From Actinomycetota bacterium (GTDB lineage: Bacteria; Actinomycetota; UBA4738): 9,409 bases of DNA. Both the position numbers and the translations under genes were made by a program. Location of the stretch: contig VAYG01000166.1 in NCBI GenBank assembly GCA_005885015.1, positions 203 through 9,611 of the forward strand. The letters are read 5' to 3'. This document shows positions 6,404 through 9,409 of this stretch, in pieces. The notes under the pieces are model-generated. The model searched no databases, was not told the DNA's origin, and was given only the letters and a program-made list of their open reading frames with translations. How positions within the stretch are numbered: the stretch's first letter is position 1; every line of letters starts with the position of its first letter.

Positions 6404-6880
6404 ATGACGACCGGCTACGTGCCGATCCTGATCCTGGCGATCCTGGCCGGCGCTTTCGCCGTCCTCTCCCTTCTCGCCTCGTCGGTCGTGCGGCCCCGTC
6501 GTTACGTGCCGGACAAGGTGGCGCCGTACGAGTCGGGGATCGAGCCGGTGCGCCTGCCGAAGTCGGAACGGTTCCCGGTGAAGTTCTACGTCGTGGCGAT
6601 GCTGTTCATCATCTTCGACGTCGAGGCCATCTTCCTCTATCCGTGGGCCGTCGCCTTCCGTTCTCTCGGGCTGTTCGGACTGGTCGAGATGATCGTGTTC
6701 ATCGGCCTGGTGTTCGTGGCCTACCTCTACGTCTGGCAGAAGGGGGGCCTGGAGTGGGAAGGGCCGCGGCGGATCCACGGTCGGCCCGGCGAGGAGCCAT
6801 ACCCGGCGCTCCCTCCGATCGTGGAGCGCGGCCCGGGAGATCGCCCCGTCCGCGAGCCGGCGTTGCCGCGGAGGGGCTGA
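6404..6880 (+). CDS. nuoA: NADH-quinone oxidoreductase subunit A
   Basis: Small membrane subunit of respiratory complex I at the junction of the peripheral and membrane arms. The 158 residues have three helices: about 5-29, 60-82 and 88-112. Family marks are APYESGIEP (42-48), the loop tied to quinone-site conformational change, and FYVVAMLFIIFDVEAIFLYPWA with the conserved D72 and E74. The loop has serine (S44) where many bacteria and mitochondrial ND3 carry cysteine, a change I recall in Thermus. A Pro/Arg-rich tail of about 40 residues after GGLEWEG makes it longer than the usual 120 or so residues. ATG at 6404 overlaps the stop of the unshifted reductase frame and lies 13 bases after the restored reductase stop. 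nuoB follows after four bases. Confidence 0.96.
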   Translation: MTTGYVPILILAILAGAFAVLSLLASSVVRPRRYVPDKVAPYESGIEPVRLPKSERFPVKFYVVAMLFIIFDVEAIFLYPWAVAFRSLGLFGLVEMIVFIGLVFVAYLYVWQKGGLEWEGPRRIHGRPGEEPYPALPPIVERGPGDRPVREPALPRRG

Positions 6881-6884
6881 GCGG

Positions 6885-7412
<528 letters not shown>

Positions 7413-7916
7413 ATGGACACGCCCGCCCTCGCCCAGCGCCTCGCCCAGCGGTTCCCCGAGGTCCTCGAGGCCCGGGGGGAGGTAACGATCACCGTCGAGG
7501 CCGACGAGCTGGCCCAGGCCCTCCTTCACCTGCGTGATGAGCCCGATCTCTCGTTCCGCTTCCTGTCCGACGTGACCTGCACCGACTGGCCCGGACTCGA
7601 CCCCCGGTACTGGCTGGCCTATCACCTGCTGTCGACGGAACACCGCCAACGGGTCCGGGTGAAGGTCGGACTGCCTCCCGAGCCGGACCCGCCCCGGGTG
7701 GCCTCGGCCGTCCCCCTGTTCCCAACGGCGAACTGGCTGGAACGGGAAGTGTTCGACTTCTACGGCGTGGTCTTCGAGGGGCATCCGGATCTCCGGCGTA
7801 TCGAGATGCCCGAGGACTGGGTGGGGCACCCGCTGCGAAAGGATCACCCGCTGGCCGGAGTGAACACCCAGTACAAGGGGGCGTTCATCCCGCCGCCGGA
7901 TCGACGAGGGCTGTGA
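7413..7916 (+). CDS. nuoC: NADH-quinone oxidoreductase subunit C (30 kDa subunit)
   Basis: Peripheral-arm structural subunit of complex I that packs against NuoB and NuoD. It has 167 residues, typical for a free-standing NuoC rather than the NuoCD fusion of enterobacteria. The hallmark C-terminal block is present as LEREVFDFYGVVFEGHPDL, then RRIEMPEDWVGHPLRKDHPL. The N-terminal half has the expected FRFLSDVTCTDWPG and YWLAYHLLS strands. ATG at 7413 directly abuts the nuoB stop (7410-7412), which implies translational coupling; a separate ribosome site is not evident. Its TGA shares one base with the nuoD ATG. Confidence 0.96.
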   Translation: MDTPALAQRLAQRFPEVLEARGEVTITVEADELAQALLHLRDEPDLSFRFLSDVTCTDWPGLDPRYWLAYHLLSTEHRQRVRVKVGLPPEPDPPRVASAVPLFPTANWLEREVFDFYGVVFEGHPDLRRIEMPEDWVGHPLRKDHPLAGVNTQYKGAFIPPPDRRGL

Positions 7917-9102
7917 TGGAGGATCTCGGGCTCCGCGAGGAGACCATGATCATCAACATGGGGCCCCAGCACCCCTCGACCCACGGGGTGCTCCGGATGG
8001 TCTTGGCACTGGACGGCGAGTACGTCGTGAGCTGCCGCCCTGTGATCGGCTACCTGCACACCGGCATCGAGAAGAACACCGAGTACCGCACGTGGCAGCA
8101 AGGCGTCACCTTCGTCACTCGAGCCGACTACCTCTCCCCGTTCTTCAACGAGACGGCATATTGCCTGGCCGTTGAACGACTGCTGGGGATCGAGGCTCCG
8201 CCCAGAGCCCAGGTCATTCGGGTGATGGTGATGGAACTGAACCGCATCGCCTCGCACCTGGTGTGGCTGGCGACGACCGGCCTCGAGCTGGGCGCCATCT
8301 CGATGATGCTGTACGGCCTTCGCGAGCGGGAGGAGATCCTGCGGATCTTCGAGATGGTCACCGGTCTGCGCTTGAACCACGCCTATGTTCGCGTTGGTGG
8401 CCTGTCGATGGACCTGCCGGACGGCGCCGTCGATCGCGTCCGAGCCTTCCTGAAGCTGATGCCCGGGCGGATCCACGAGTACCAGGAGCTGCTATCGGGC
8501 AGCCCCATCTGGCGCCAGCGCACGGTGGGCATCGGGTCGGTTTCGCCGGAGGACATGCTTGCCCTGGGGGTCACCGGTCCAATGATGCGCGCGGCGGGCG
8601 TGTCCTGGGACCTGCGCAAGGAAGAGCCGTACTGCGGCTACGAGACGTATGACTTCGAGGTGCCGCTGCGAGAGGCGGGCGACTGCTTCGCCCGTTACGA
8701 GGTGCGGCTAGAGGAGATGCGCCAGTCGCTGCGGATCGTCGAGCAGTGTCTGGACCGGCTGACCCCGGGGCCGTGGGTCCGGACGGCATCGGCAATTCCA
8801 TGGAGTACGTCAAGCACATCATGGAGGAGTCGATGGAGGCCCTGATCAATCACTTCAAGATCGTCACCCAGGGCTTCAAGGTCCCGGCGGGCGAGGTCTA
8901 TCAACCGGTGGAGTCGCCGCGCGGCGAGCTCGGTTTCTACGTCGTCTCAAGCGGTGGGAATCGCCCCTATCGAGTGCACATCCGGGGGCCGTCGTTCGTG
9001 AACCTGCAGCTCGTGCCCAACATGATCGAGGGCAACCTCGTGGCCGACGTGATCGCCTGCGTCGCCAGCGTCGACCCGGTCATGGGAGACGCGGACCGAT
9101 GA
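7916..9102 (+). pseudogene. nuoD: NADH-quinone oxidoreductase subunit D, frameshifted with internal deletion
   Basis: The 49 kDa-type subunit of complex I, forming the quinone pocket with NuoB. It opens with MGPQHPSTHGVLRMVLALDGEY, holding the quinone-site HPSTHG loop, then GYLHTGIEKNTEYR, YLSPFFNETAYCLAVERLL and RKEEPYCGYETYDFEVP. The first frame reads normally to CLDRLTPGP, then at about 8773 turns to unrelated residues and ends near 8845. The family C terminus continues in another frame as VGPDGIGNSMEYVKHIMEESMEAL and later VESPRGELGFYVVSSGG, VADVIACVASVDPVMG, ending at TGA 9100. About 15 residues normally lying between 'PGP' and 'VGPDG' are missing, consistent with about 46 lost bases. 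ATG 7916 is chosen over GTG 7913 because GAGGG lies five bases upstream. If real, complex I would be inactivated unless another copy exists; an assembly error is a serious alternative. Confidence 0.9.
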
Positions 9103-9103
9103 C

Positions 9104-9409
9104 ATGGGGGCGAGGGTCGTCCGAGCCGACGTGGAGGGACCGGTGCTGTCGGAGGATGCCCGGGCCCTTGCCGAGAAGATCATGGCGAAGTACCCGACCC
9201 GCAGGTCGGCACTGGTTCCACTGTTGTACCTGGTGCAGTCAGAAATGGGATGGGTGCCTCGACAGGGCATGCGCGAGGTTGCCGAGATCCTCCAACTGAC
9301 CACGGCCGAGGTGGAGGCCGTGGCCACCTTCTACACCATGCTGAAGCTGCATCCGTGCGGCCGGTACGTGCTGTCCATCTGCACCAATCCTTCGTGCGCC
9401 TTGTTGGGC
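9104..9409 (+). CDS. nuoE: NADH-quinone oxidoreductase subunit E (5' part; 3' end outside window)
   Basis: The 24 kDa-type subunit of the NADH dehydrogenase module, carrying the off-path [2Fe-2S] cluster N1a. The 102 visible residues from ATG 9104 include the helical thioredoxin-like N-terminal region (ARALAEKIMAKYPTRRSALV, LLYLVQSEMGWVP, TAEVEAVATFYTML) and then CGRYVLSICTNPSC. The first two cluster ligands are C93 and C98 (C-x4-C); the second pair lies outside the window. ATG 9104 follows the nuoD stop by one base; GTG 9143 is an alternative that would shorten a variable N terminus. The frame is open to the window edge. Confidence 0.94.
   Translation, partial: MGARVVRADVEGPVLSEDARALAEKIMAKYPTRRSALVPLLYLVQSEMGWVPRQGMREVAEILQLTTAEVEAVATFYTMLKLHPCGRYVLSICTNPSCALLG

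Noticed and set aside
8755..8800. Programmed ribosomal frameshift in nuoD
   Set aside because: Conserved residues are missing between the two frames, so shifting alone would not make a normal NuoD, and no slippery heptamer is visible.
9099..9299. ATG at 9099 overlapping the nuoD stop as the next start
   Set aside because: That frame gives a Trp/Arg-rich peptide; the NuoE motifs are in the frame of ATG 9104.

Overview
The window is a G+C-rich, gene-dense bacterial chromosome segment that carries the core of an aerobic respiratory chain. Third codon positions are mostly G or C, GTG starts are frequent, and the oxidase subunit III is the short five-helix form. A menaquinone-type geranylgeranyl reductase sits directly before nuoA, and there is an actinobacterial-type Rex operator. 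Together these suggest an Actinomycetota member, probably a deep-branching or uncultured one. That assignment is inferred from gene content, not from a phylogeny.

Layout. (1) Positions 1-3893, plus strand: a cytochrome c oxidase cluster running ctaD (3' part only), ctaE, a subunit IV gene (ctaF-like), ctaG, and a membrane-anchored protein with two tandem type-1 copper (cupredoxin) domains. Spacers are 4 to about 75 bases and every visible start is GTG. (2) Positions 3883-4524, minus strand: a three-helix membrane protein with a possible PH-like C-terminal domain, converging on the cupredoxin gene with an 11-base overlap. (3) Positions 4586-5041, plus strand: a pyridoxamine-phosphate-oxidase-fold flavin/F420-type protein, divergent from the previous gene. 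(4) Positions 5042-5204: the control region of the next operon, with a plausible -35/-10 promoter and a perfect 18-base Rex-type palindrome over the predicted transcription start. (5) From 5205 to the window end, plus strand: a geranylgeranyl reductase family gene followed by nuoA, nuoB, nuoC, nuoD and the start of nuoE.

How the genes fit together. The reductase probably saturates part of the menaquinone tail. Complex I (Nuo) passes electrons from NADH to that quinone, and the Cta oxidase is the oxygen-consuming end of the chain. The double cupredoxin may shuttle electrons or copper to the oxidase. A Rex site at the head of the nuo operon would tie its transcription to the NADH/NAD+ ratio.

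Main oddities. Two genes of the nuo operon are broken as read here. nuoD changes frame at about 8773 and lacks a conserved block of about 15 residues. The reductase changes frame at about 6230 and lacks about 18 residues, and it has ACG where an ATG start is expected. These may be real lesions or assembly errors. No defence system, mobile element, CRISPR array or RNA gene was seen, and nothing in the window looks like a wholly new system.
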